DNA from: Ruegeria haliotis
GTDB taxonomy: Bacteria; Pseudomonadota; Alphaproteobacteria; Rhodobacterales; Rhodobacteraceae
Assembly (NCBI RefSeq): GCF_013377785.1
Contig: NZ_JABXWT010000014.1
Coordinates: 1-64,000 of the forward strand
Reading direction: 5' to 3'
Length of the DNA stretch: 64,000 nt
A program made the position numbers and the translations under genes. Positions 46,112 to 54,635 of this stretch are shown here, piece after piece. Each line of letters starts with the position of its first letter. The stretch's first letter is position 1. Under the pieces are notes generated by a model. The model had not been told where the DNA came from. It was given only the letters and a program-made list of their open reading frames with translations, and ran no database searches.

Positions 46112-47740
46112 TTATTCGGCGAGCTTGTAGAGGTTCTTCGAATACCAGTTCTGCTCGACGTTATCGACTGGCCAGTTCCCCACGTCGCTGTCCATCATGT
46201 AGACACCCGCATAGTGATAGATCGGGATAACGGGGGTTTCCTGCGCGATGATCCGCTCGACCTCGGTGTACAGTGGTGCCGGATCATCGGATGTCTTGGC
46301 TTCAGCCAGCAATTCGTCAACACGGGCATTGGCATATTTGCCGTCGTTATAGCCGGACTGGGACTGCAGCAGGTCGAGGAATGTGGATGCCTCGTTGTAG
46401 TCGCCACACCATGCGCCACGTGCTAGATCGAAGTTCTGGTTGCCGCGCTCTTCCAGGAAGACCTTCCACTCCATATTGGCCAGCTCAACCTGAACGCCCA
46501 ACTTCTGTTTCCACATCTGGCTCAGGGCAACGGCGACTTTTTTGTGGTCTTCGTTTGTGTTGTAGACCATGTCAAAGCTCAGCGGGTTGTCCGGGCCATA
46601 CCCGGCTGCGGCCAACAGTTCCTTGGCCAGCTCATCGCGCTCTGCCTGGTTCATGGACGCCATTTCGACTTCTGGTACGGTGAAGCCGGCTGTTGCCTCG
46701 GGTGCAAAAGTGTAGGCAGGAGGTTGACCACCGGCCATCACTTTTTCCGCTATGATGTCGCGATCTACTGCCAGCGACAGGGCTTGGCGGATGTTCGGGT
46801 CCTTGAAGGCCTCAGGGCCGGTGTCCGACACGTTGAAGGTGTAGTAATAGTTGCACAAGCGCGGGAAGCTGATGGCTTCTTCGGGGTGTTCCTGGCTTAG
46901 CCGGGGGAATTGGCCGGCGGGGATCTCGGTGCGGTCCAGTTCGCCTGCCAGATAGCGGGTCAAGGCCACGTTTTCGTCATTGATGACCAGCGTCACGACC
47001 TTGTCGAGGATAGTATTGTCATTGTCCCAGTACATTTCGTTACGCTCACGCACGGAACGTTCCTGTGGTAGATGCTCGGTCCAGATATAGGCGCCATTCG
47101 ATACAATGTTTTCCGGTTTGGTCCAGGCATCCCCGAATTCCTCAATGACTTTCTGTGGTGCAGGGAAGGTGGTCGAATGTGTTGTCATCTGCGGGAAATA
47201 CGGCAGCGGCGCGCTCAGGCGAACCTCAAGCGTCTTGTCATCAATGGCCTTGACGCCCAGATCGTCGATCGGCGCGTTGCCCGCAATGATCTCGGCGGCA
47301 TTCTCGATCGACATCAGTTCCATGAACCATGCATAGGGCGAGGACAGCGCGGGATCGACAGCACGTCTCCACGCGTAGACGAAATCGCTCGCAGTCACAG
47401 GGTCGCCATTCGACCACTTCGCATTGTCGCGCAAGGTAAAGGTATAGACGTCCTTGGTGTCGTTGGCGGTAAAGCCAGTGGCAACACCCGGAACCAGATT
47501 ACCGTCCTCGTCCTGATTCATCAGACCTTCGAACAGGTCACGCACGATTTCGGCGCCATAGGTGTCCTCGACAACCTGTGGGTCGACCGAGGTGTGTTCG
47601 TCCCCAAGGCGATAGATAAACGTCTGATCATCTGCCAGCGCTTCGCCGGTTTCAGGATGCGTGCCAGCGGCGAACGCGGCACCAGTGATGATGGTCGAGG
47701 TCAGCAGCCCCGCGATTGAAGTTCGGATGTGTTTGTTCAT
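46112..47740 (-). CDS. oppA: Oligopeptide-type ABC transporter substrate-binding protein (OppA-like)
   Basis: A 542-residue periplasmic protein of solute-binding family 5 with a signal peptide (HIRTSIAGLLTSTIITGAAFAA). FIYRLGDEHTSVDPQVVEDTYGAEIVRDLFEGL near 45 and GDPVTASDFVYAWRRAVDP near 120 match OppA proper rather than DppA. The start at 47740 follows GGGAG. It should bind oligopeptides for the OppBC/OppDF machinery encoded after it. A 468-base leader upstream carries repeats and a hairpin. Confidence 0.92.
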   Translation of the reverse strand: MNKHIRTSIAGLLTSTIITGAAFAAGTHPETGEALADDQTFIYRLGDEHTSVDPQVVEDTYGAEIVRDLFEGLMNQDEDGNLVPGVATGFTANDTKDVYTFTLRDNAKWSNGDPVTASDFVYAWRRAVDPALSSPYAWFMELMSIENAAEIIAGNAPIDDLGVKAIDDKTLEVRLSAPLPYFPQMTTHSTTFPAPQKVIEEFGDAWTKPENIVSNGAYIWTEHLPQERSVRERNEMYWDNDNTILDKVVTLVINDENVALTRYLAGELDRTEIPAGQFPRLSQEHPEEAISFPRLCNYYYTFNVSDTGPEAFKDPNIRQALSLAVDRDIIAEKVMAGGQPPAYTFAPEATAGFTVPEVEMASMNQAERDELAKELLAAAGYGPDNPLSFDMVYNTNEDHKKVAVALSQMWKQKLGVQVELANMEWKVFLEERGNQNFDLARGAWCGDYNEASTFLDLLQSQSGYNDGKYANARVDELLAEAKTSDDPAPLYTEVERIIAQETPVIPIYHYAGVYMMDSDVGNWPVDNVEQNWYSKNLYKLAE

Positions 47741-48208
47741 GTTTTTGTCTCCCACTTATTGAATCCGGGCACACGCCATCCCTGTGGGTGACGCCCGGAA
47801 ACCGCTTTTGTCCGACATGGACCGAAACACTGCGTTGATTGATTTGGGTTTTGCCAAGTGCAATGAACACTGCGTCGCAGCCTTCCAATTTCCTGTCGGG
47901 AACGAATGTGCAAAAGTTGCCTTTCACTGCGGTGAAAGGTGGCATTTTTTGGACAGTGGATAAAGGTTTGGTTGTGGGTGCGTTCAACCAAAGGAGGAAA
48001 AGAACAAAACCAAAGGGGCTCGCTGAAACTTTGTGACCGATCAGGGGTTTGTTGTAATATATATGTGAAGAGAGCGTTATAACGTCCGACTGGGCAACAG
48101 AGATTTTGAGGCTTTAGCTGGCAAAATACACCGGTGAAGGTGCGAATCATCGGTCGAAATTCAACCTTGAGGTGGCCAAGAACTTTGCTTGGGGCATTCC
48201 GGACAAGG
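47741..48208. promoter_or_regulatory. oppA upstream region with a hairpin and a direct repeat
   Basis: No gene is supportable here. AACACTGCGT occurs at 47826-47835 and again at 47866-47875, exactly 40 bases apart. CCTTTCAC at 47920-47927 and GTGAAAGG at 47932-47939 form a perfect 8-base hairpin with a 4-base loop; on the plus strand it is followed after five bases by six T residues (47945-47950), so it could end a small plus-strand RNA antisense to the oppA leader. The same hairpin would also appear in a long oppA leader. Each reading is tentative. Confidence 0.4.
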
Positions 48209-49444
48209 TTAAGGAGCCAAGGCGCCTTTCATTCGTTTTTCCGGAAAGCAAGTCGGGCTTTGTCCGGTTGCCTCTTGCCAGCGCCCAATCGACCTACGAG
48301 TCTTGAAGCCGGGCAGACCATCGGCTCCTCCAACGTCGTGGCCTTGCTGTTCCAGCGCGCGTTGCATCGCAGCGATGTCGGACCGGTAGAGCCCGCCAAC
48401 CTTTCCCCAGCGCCCGCTGAAATTACCGACACCGAATTGAATGCGATCTCCCACATGGCCGACGAACAAGGCGTATAAGTCGCTCTTGTTGTATTCCTTA
48501 AGCACGTAGAAATTGGGCGTAACCAGAAACGCCGGACCATTTCTTCCAGCGGGCATCATCAAAAAGCCCTCTCCAGCCATCTCGTGCGCAGGGAAGGGTT
48601 TGCCCGATACCCGACGGATACCCATCGCCGCCCAATCGCGGATAGGCCGTCCCTGATCGGGCCCCTCCCATGCGCATGATACTGCGTCAGGTACGGTCAC
48701 TTCAAAGCCCCAATCACGCCCGGCGATCCAGCTATGCCGTGCCAAGTAATTTGCGATTGATGCAATTGTGTCATCTGGTGAGCCCCAAATATCGGCACGT
48801 CCGTCGCCGTTTCCGTCGGTGGCATATGTCAAAAAGCTGGTTGGCATGAATTGCGGCTGTCCCAAAGCGCCTGCCCAACTACTTTTCATTGCGCTGCCTC
48901 GCAGGTGGCCTGCATCGGCAATCTGAAGGGCGGCCACAAGCTCTTCGGTAAAATACTCGTCCCGTGTGCTCATGAATCCTTTGGTCGCCAGAACCTGAAA
49001 GGCATTGTGGCGGATAGGCACTTGTCCGTATCCGCTTTCGCGGCCCCAGATCGCCAGAATGATGCGGGCCGGGACACCTGTTTCCGCTTCGACCCGAGCT
49101 AATGTGGCGGCGTGGCGTTTGGCCATTTTGCGACCCACCGATGTAGCGCCCTGAACGGAACCGGTGTTGAAATAGCGGCCAGGTGAACCAAATTCCGCTT
49201 GTTTTTGTGTCTTGGGCGTTTTCGCCGAACTGCCGGGGGGAACCAGATCGGGCAATTTCCAGTTTAGCGTCACGCCCGAAAGCGCCTGCTTCATCGTGCG
49301 GCGTGAGACACCCTTGGCCTGAGCTTGCGGCCAGACTGTTTCTTGCAGCCAGGACTGAAATTGTCGCTCAATCGCCGCTCGATCTTGTGCGAAGGCACCG
49401 TTTGTCAGCAATGTCAGGCTGAGGATCAATGAAAGCATGCGCAT
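48209..49444 (-). CDS. Lytic murein transglycosylase (MltB family)
   Basis: A 411-residue secreted protein with a signal peptide (LSLILSLTLLTNGAFAQ), an SLT_2-type catalytic domain (about 25-325) and a C-terminal peptidoglycan-binding domain (about 355-400). The catalytic Glu is E136 in IWGRESGYG, and GALGQPQFMPTSFLTYATDGNGDG near 195 is the family signature. It cleaves the glycan strands of peptidoglycan to form 1,6-anhydro ends. No lipobox is present, so it is soluble in the periplasm, unlike E. coli MltB. Confidence 0.92.
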   Translation of the reverse strand: MRMLSLILSLTLLTNGAFAQDRAAIERQFQSWLQETVWPQAQAKGVSRRTMKQALSGVTLNWKLPDLVPPGSSAKTPKTQKQAEFGSPGRYFNTGSVQGATSVGRKMAKRHAATLARVEAETGVPARIILAIWGRESGYGQVPIRHNAFQVLATKGFMSTRDEYFTEELVAALQIADAGHLRGSAMKSSWAGALGQPQFMPTSFLTYATDGNGDGRADIWGSPDDTIASIANYLARHSWIAGRDWGFEVTVPDAVSCAWEGPDQGRPIRDWAAMGIRRVSGKPFPAHEMAGEGFLMMPAGRNGPAFLVTPNFYVLKEYNKSDLYALFVGHVGDRIQFGVGNFSGRWGKVGGLYRSDIAAMQRALEQQGHDVGGADGLPGFKTRRSIGRWQEATGQSPTCFPEKRMKGALAP

Positions 49445-49637
49445 GATCGAAATGTGTGTCGCGACCAGTGCTTTAAGTCAACTGAAAGACTGTTTAGCTC
49501 CGTGTCAGGATGTGAAATTGGAAATCCTCGGTTGATCCGCCGTTGGATCATGCAATCGTTGGTTCGGAAAACCCTTGAGAAATTTGCTGTCTCTGTCGAT
49601 AGTTGGACGGAATCGTGGGCAGAGAAGGCAGTACAGC

Positions 49638-50600
49638 ATGGTTACCATCAAAATGTTGCCCGCGCCCGTTCCGTTACTGGCGGCATTCGCGGTTCTAATG
49701 GTCTCGGCTCAGACGGTTGGCGCAAGCGGAAGTTTTATGGACCCACAGGGACCGATCGCAGCAATTCAGAAAACACATCTGCTGCGGGCAACTGCCTTGA
49801 TCCTGATTGCGGTCATTCCGGTTCTGGTTCTGGTTCCACTTATCGCGCTGCGGTATCGACGTCGAAAAGGCGGCAACGCCAGCTATCGGCCAAATTGGGA
49901 TTTCTCGGGCCCGCTTGAGTTTCTGATGTGGGGCATACCCGTAGTAATTGTGGCGATCTTGTCCTTCTATCTATGGAAGGCCACCTACCGGCTTGATCCA
50001 TACACTGCGGCGTTTGGAGAAGAGCCCGCTCTGCGGGTGCAGGTTGTCGGTCTGGATTGGAAATGGCTGTTCATCTACCCCGACCTGGGTATCGCCAGCG
50101 TCGGAGAGTTGGGTATTCCTATCAAACAACAAGTGGCGATGACACTGACGACCGATACGGTAATGCAATCGTTCATGATCCCTGCATTGGCCGGTCAGAT
50201 ATATGCCATGCCGGGAATGACCACAAAGCTGCATCTAGTGGCGGACAAGCCCGAGCAAATGCTGGGTGAGAATACTCAGTACAATGGCCGCGGCTTTACC
50301 AAACAGAAATTCGAAACACTGGCCATGCAGCCGGATGCGTTCAACGCATGGGTCGAAAAGGTCAGATCCAATGGCATCGTTCTGGACCCGGCGACGTATC
50401 AGACCCTTGCGATGCGCACGGACCGGGATGAGGTGCAGGAGGCACTAGGGACAGCTCAGATGCCGGACAACGCGCTGTATTTCAAGCTCGCTGATGGTGA
50501 TCTGTTCCGCACTGTTTTGCACAGATATCACAGTGGCAAACCTGTGCTGCTGGACCAGCAGCCCGGTACGAAGGCATACGGCCAGGAGGCAAGCCAATGA
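49638..50600 (+). CDS. cyoA: Cytochrome o ubiquinol oxidase subunit II
   Basis: A 320-residue protein with two N-terminal membrane segments and a periplasmic cupredoxin domain (about 120-215: VQVVGLDWKWLFIYPDLGIASV and QSFMIPALAGQIYAMPGM). The CuA cysteine ligands are absent, which marks a quinol rather than a cytochrome c oxidase. The lipobox cysteine of E. coli CyoA is also missing. The start at 49638 is supported by GAAGGCAG upstream. It overlaps cyoB by four bases. Confidence 0.92.
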   Translation: MVTIKMLPAPVPLLAAFAVLMVSAQTVGASGSFMDPQGPIAAIQKTHLLRATALILIAVIPVLVLVPLIALRYRRRKGGNASYRPNWDFSGPLEFLMWGIPVVIVAILSFYLWKATYRLDPYTAAFGEEPALRVQVVGLDWKWLFIYPDLGIASVGELGIPIKQQVAMTLTTDTVMQSFMIPALAGQIYAMPGMTTKLHLVADKPEQMLGENTQYNGRGFTKQKFETLAMQPDAFNAWVEKVRSNGIVLDPATYQTLAMRTDRDEVQEALGTAQMPDNALYFKLADGDLFRTVLHRYHSGKPVLLDQQPGTKAYGQEASQ

Positions 50601-52687
50601 CATCCACAGTGTCCAGCTTCTTTGGTCGCCTGAATTGGGATGCGCTTCCTATTACAGGGCTGATCCGGGACCCTAATGCGAATGAAATCGTTGCCAACGT
50701 TGCGGCAGGTATAGTGATCGTTGGGGTTGTTGCGGTTGTGGGCTTGCTGACCGTGTTCCGGTTGTGGGGGCCGCTCTGGCGCGACTGGCTGACCAGTGCA
50801 GACCACAAGAAGATCGGTATCATGTATGTTGTCTTTGCCATCGTGATGCTGGCGCGGGGCGTCCTTGAAGGTGTCGTGATGCGCGCGCAACAGGCCGCTG
50901 GACCGGGTGATGGTTTCCTCGAGGCGGAACACTTCGCCGAGCTTTTCAGTACCCACGGTACGATCATGATCTTCTTTGTCGCAGTGCCCTTTGTTTTTGG
51001 CATTGCGAACTTTGTGGTCCCTCTGATGATCGGTGCGCGGGATGTGGCCTTTCCGGTGATGAACCAAATCAGTCTTGGCCTGACAGTTTCGGCGGGCATG
51101 ATGCTGATGGTGTCATTGGTTGTCGGAGAGTTCTCGACCGGCGGTTGGACGGCCTATCCCCCCTATACCGGGGCGGCCTTCAATCCAGGCGTGGGGCCGG
51201 ATTACTGGATTTGGGCCATCGTGGTATCGGGCATCGGAACAACTTTAACCGGCATCAACTTTGCCGTGACGATCTACAAGCTGCGCGCCCCGGGGATGGG
51301 GTTCATGCGGATGCCGATGTATTGCTGGACGATCATCTGCAGCTCGATCCTGATCATCTTTGCGATGCCGCCCTTGGGCGTTGCAGCACTGTTGCTGGCC
51401 GCAGACCGATATCTGGATTTCCATTTCTTCACCAATGACCTGGGTGGCAACATGATGAACTATGCCAACCTGTTCTGGCTGTTTGGTCACCCCGAGGTCT
51501 ATCTGCTGGTCTTGCCTGCCTATGGCATTTATTCCGAGGTCTTCGCGACGTTTTCCGCGAAACGCCTTTACGGTTACAACTCGCTGGTCATCGCCACGAT
51601 GTCGATTGCGATCATGTCGTTTACGGTTTGGCTGCACCATTTCTTCACAATGGGTCAAAGTGCGCTGATCAATGCGGTCTTCGGTATCGCGACAATGCTG
51701 ATTGCGATCCCGACCGGTGTTAAGGTCTATGACTGGATGGCAACGCTTTGGCGTGGGCGTATCCGGTTTTCAGTGCCGATGCTCTATGGGCTGTCGTTCC
51801 TGATGTTATTTGTCATTGGCGGCCTCAGTGGCGTGATCCTTGCCAACCCGACTGTCGATTATCAGGTCCACAACACGTTGTTTCTAGTTGCTCACTTTCA
51901 CAATGTGCTGCTGCCGGGCGTGCTGTTCGGACTGCTGGCAGCCTATAATTACTGGTTCCCCAAAGCATTCGGTTTCCGTCTGAACGAATTCTGGGGCCGG
52001 GTGACAGTCGCATTGTGGACCTTTGGGTTCATGCTGACCTTCCTGCCATTGTACTTCGTGGGTCTGATGGGCATGCCGCGCCGGTCGTTCAGCTGGGAGG
52101 ACCCTAGCTTTCATCCCTACATGATCGTTGCGGTGATTGGGGCTATGGTCATTCTGGCCGCGCTACTTTCGGTCCTCGTCCAGCTTTGGGTCAGCATCCG
52201 TGACCGCAACAAGACCCGCGTTCCGGTAGGCGACCCGTGGGACGGACGAACGTTAGAGTGGTCCATCCCGTCGCCACCGCCACCCTATAATTTCGCCATT
52301 ATTCCGCAGGTCACTGACCGGGACGATTTTGCCGCCACCAAAGAGCGGCGGATGGCCTATCCGACACCTGACGCTTATGAGGATATCGAGATGCCGCGCA
52401 ACACCGGGATCGGTTTCATCCTCTGTGTTTTAAGCGGTATCTGGATGTTTGCGCTGGTCTGGTGGATCTGGTGGCTGGCCGCGCTGATGACGGTGCTGAT
52501 CATTTTGGCCATAATTGTTTGGAGCTTTGACACCAGCACTGAATTCATAATCCCCGCCGAAGACGTCCGCAAGGAACATGAGGCTTGGTTGGCGTTGGCG
52601 CATAGCGCGGCGGCAGTTGATCGTGATCTTGAGGAAGCGCCAGAGAACCGCGGTCTTGCCCGCCCTGATCTGGAGGTCGCGACATGA
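50597..52687 (+). CDS. cyoB: Cytochrome o ubiquinol oxidase subunit I
   Basis: A 696-residue heme-copper oxidase subunit with about 15 membrane segments. The HPEVY motif (about 300) contains the His-Tyr pair, LHHFFTMG holds two CuB histidines, and AHFHNVLLPGV the high-spin and low-spin heme ligands; an early STHGTIMIFF has the first low-spin His. It reduces oxygen to water while pumping protons. It overlaps both neighbours by four bases. It is slightly longer than E. coli CyoB (663). Confidence 0.96.
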   Translation: MTSTVSSFFGRLNWDALPITGLIRDPNANEIVANVAAGIVIVGVVAVVGLLTVFRLWGPLWRDWLTSADHKKIGIMYVVFAIVMLARGVLEGVVMRAQQAAGPGDGFLEAEHFAELFSTHGTIMIFFVAVPFVFGIANFVVPLMIGARDVAFPVMNQISLGLTVSAGMMLMVSLVVGEFSTGGWTAYPPYTGAAFNPGVGPDYWIWAIVVSGIGTTLTGINFAVTIYKLRAPGMGFMRMPMYCWTIICSSILIIFAMPPLGVAALLLAADRYLDFHFFTNDLGGNMMNYANLFWLFGHPEVYLLVLPAYGIYSEVFATFSAKRLYGYNSLVIATMSIAIMSFTVWLHHFFTMGQSALINAVFGIATMLIAIPTGVKVYDWMATLWRGRIRFSVPMLYGLSFLMLFVIGGLSGVILANPTVDYQVHNTLFLVAHFHNVLLPGVLFGLLAAYNYWFPKAFGFRLNEFWGRVTVALWTFGFMLTFLPLYFVGLMGMPRRSFSWEDPSFHPYMIVAVIGAMVILAALLSVLVQLWVSIRDRNKTRVPVGDPWDGRTLEWSIPSPPPPYNFAIIPQVTDRDDFAATKERRMAYPTPDAYEDIEMPRNTGIGFILCVLSGIWMFALVWWIWWLAALMTVLIILAIIVWSFDTSTEFIIPAEDVRKEHEAWLALAHSAAAVDRDLEEAPENRGLARPDLEVAT

Positions 52688-53316
52688 AACGTGCTCCCAC
52701 CCACAGTTATCCGGGCATAAACCTGGGCGAACGCCACGCCAGCGCGCATAAAGCCAGCGAAGTCGTCACATTCGGTTTCTGGGTCTTTTTGATGAGCGAT
52801 CTGGTCTATTTCGGCCTGATGTTCGCCACCTACATTACGATGATCGACGCGCAGGCGGGCGGCCCAGGACCGCATGAACTATTCGATCTGAAAAGCATCT
52901 TTGCGCAGACATTGATCCTGCTGACCAGCAGTTTGACGGTCGGGCTGGCGATGCTGGCCCTGAAATACAACCTGCCTCGGGCGCGCATTGTTCTGTGGTT
53001 TGGTGTGACGCTTGCGTTGGGGGTCAGCTTTTTGGTTTTGGAGATGCGTGATTTTCTGGCCATGGCGGAAAAGGGCGGAATTCCTCAGCGCAGTGGTTTT
53101 CTATCTGCATACTATGGCCTTGTGCCATTACACGGTCTGCATGTGGCGGCGGGATGTTTGTGGTTGATCGTGCTAGGCGTCCAATTGCGGGTCATGGGGA
53201 TGACCGATCTGGTAATCTCGCGTGTGATGCGATTGGCGTTGTTCTGGCACTTCCTCGATCTGATCTGGATTGGCATCATCACCATCGTTTATTTCGGAGG
53301 GCTTACCTATGGATAA
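52684..53316 (+). CDS. cyoC: Cytochrome o ubiquinol oxidase subunit III
   Basis: A 210-residue protein with five membrane segments, the CyoC number. The N-terminal region contains GFWVFLMSDLVYFGLMFATYITM, and the end RVMRLALFWHFLDLIWIGIITIVYF is typical of subunit III. It overlaps cyoB by four bases and cyoD by eight. It supports assembly and stability of the oxidase. Confidence 0.94.
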   Translation: MKRAPTHSYPGINLGERHASAHKASEVVTFGFWVFLMSDLVYFGLMFATYITMIDAQAGGPGPHELFDLKSIFAQTLILLTSSLTVGLAMLALKYNLPRARIVLWFGVTLALGVSFLVLEMRDFLAMAEKGGIPQRSGFLSAYYGLVPLHGLHVAAGCLWLIVLGVQLRVMGMTDLVISRVMRLALFWHFLDLIWIGIITIVYFGGLTYG

Positions 53317-53629
53317 ACGCACCGAAATGCACCGACGCGAGCGCCGTCGCTATGTCATCGGTTATGGGGGTTCGCTGCTTCTGACGTTGGCTGTGTTTGC
53401 CATCGCTTATCACTTTGGCATTGAAACCACCGGAGTTTATTTGACCATCGGGTTGCTCGGGCTTGCTCAGCTTATCGTGCAGCTTGTTTATTTCCTGCAT
53501 ATCGACCGCAGGCGCAGCAGCCGCGAAGATCTGGACCTGATCTTGTTTTCAACTCTTGTCCTGTTGATCATTATTCTCGGGACCGTCTGGATTCTGGGCA
53601 ATCTCGCAATTCGCATGCACGGGATGTAA
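53309..53629 (+). CDS. cyoD: Cytochrome o ubiquinol oxidase subunit IV
   Basis: A 106-residue protein with three membrane segments, matching CyoD. The block LIVQLVYFLHIDRRRSSREDL in the middle is conserved in this subunit. The start at 53309, inside the cyoC end, gives the normal length. No cyoE or ctaB heme O synthase follows, so heme O must be made from elsewhere in the genome. Confidence 0.92.
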   Translation: MDKRTEMHRRERRRYVIGYGGSLLLTLAVFAIAYHFGIETTGVYLTIGLLGLAQLIVQLVYFLHIDRRRSSREDLDLILFSTLVLLIIILGTVWILGNLAIRMHGM

Positions 53630-53651
53630 GCCGGACAGAAGGAAGCCGCGA

Positions 53652-54635
53652 ATGAAGTCTCTAAAAACTGTCGCAGTTGTTGTCATGCTTGGTGCAATTG
53701 GCATCGGCCTGTTCCTGTTTTGGCGTCACGAAGAGCGTTACCCTTCGACCAAGGATGCTTATGTTGGCGCAAACATCATTTACGTGGCAGCACAGGTAAC
53801 TGGTCAGGTTTCCGACGTGCATGTGATCGAAAACCAGCCCGTCAAGAACGGGGATCTTTTGTTCGCCATCGATGAAACTCAGTTCAAGGCGTCGGTTGAT
53901 CAGGCTAAGGCCGATCTGGACAGCGCCGCCCAACAAGCCAAATCCTATTCCACGCAAATTGCCGCTGCTCAGGCCGCGGTTGAAAGTGCGCAATCGGCTT
54001 TCGACACAGCCGGGAAAAGTCTGGAGCGCGCCAAAGTCCTTTTCGCGACCGGGGATGTCGCGCAGGCCTCGCTGGATCAAACTACCTCAGCTTTTGCGCA
54101 AGCGTCAGCAAGGCTGACCACCAGCCAGTCCAGTCTGCTGGCCTTGCAAAGCGGGCTGGCGGCAAAACAGGACGATGTTCTATCCTCAAAGGCACAGTTG
54201 GAGATTGCTACGGCTGATCTGGCGTGGACCAAGGTATTTGCCACGTCGGATGGTTGGATCGCCAACCTGACTTTGCGTCCGGGCTCATCCGTCTCGGCCA
54301 ACGCTCCGCAGTTTTCGATTGTCGAGTCGTCGGATTGGTGGGTGGATGCCAATTTCAAGGAAACCTCGCTGCCGCGTATCCGTCCGGGCCAACCGGTGAA
54401 GATCGAGGTCGATATGCTGCCGGGTGTCACCCTGACGGGCAAAGTCGCCTCGATCGGGCGCGGGTCCGGGGACACTTTTTCCCTGCTGCCGTCTGAAAAT
54501 TCCAGTGGCAACTGGGTCAAGGTCACCCGCCGATTTCCGGTCCGGATCGAGCTTGATCCGACCGATGCTCCCTTGCGCGTCGGAGGCAGCAGCAAGGTCA
54601 CTGTAAACACAACAGTTTCCGCGACCGGAAAATGA
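53652..54635 (+). CDS. EmrA-like membrane fusion protein (HlyD family)
   Basis: A 327-residue protein with one N-terminal membrane segment (about 5-25), a beta/lipoyl-type segment starting STKDAYVGANIIYVAAQVTGQV, a long coiled coil (about 75-175) and a return lipoyl segment (WTKVFATSDGWI). This is the EmrA/HlyD architecture linking an inner membrane pump to an outer membrane channel. It overlaps the MFS gene by four bases and starts 22 bases after cyoD, so it may be cotranscribed with the oxidase. Confidence 0.9.
   Translation: MKSLKTVAVVVMLGAIGIGLFLFWRHEERYPSTKDAYVGANIIYVAAQVTGQVSDVHVIENQPVKNGDLLFAIDETQFKASVDQAKADLDSAAQQAKSYSTQIAAAQAAVESAQSAFDTAGKSLERAKVLFATGDVAQASLDQTTSAFAQASARLTTSQSSLLALQSGLAAKQDDVLSSKAQLEIATADLAWTKVFATSDGWIANLTLRPGSSVSANAPQFSIVESSDWWVDANFKETSLPRIRPGQPVKIEVDMLPGVTLTGKVASIGRGSGDTFSLLPSENSSGNWVKVTRRFPVRIELDPTDAPLRVGGSSKVTVNTTVSATGK

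Noticed and set aside
47839..48036. 65-codon plus-strand frame opposite the oppA leader
   Set aside because: It contains the hairpin discussed as regulatory, and has no ribosome binding site; its protein text has no family.
48134..48478. 114-codon plus-strand frame near the lytic transglycosylase gene
   Set aside because: It mostly overlaps the antisense of the transglycosylase coding end and shows only its shadow composition.
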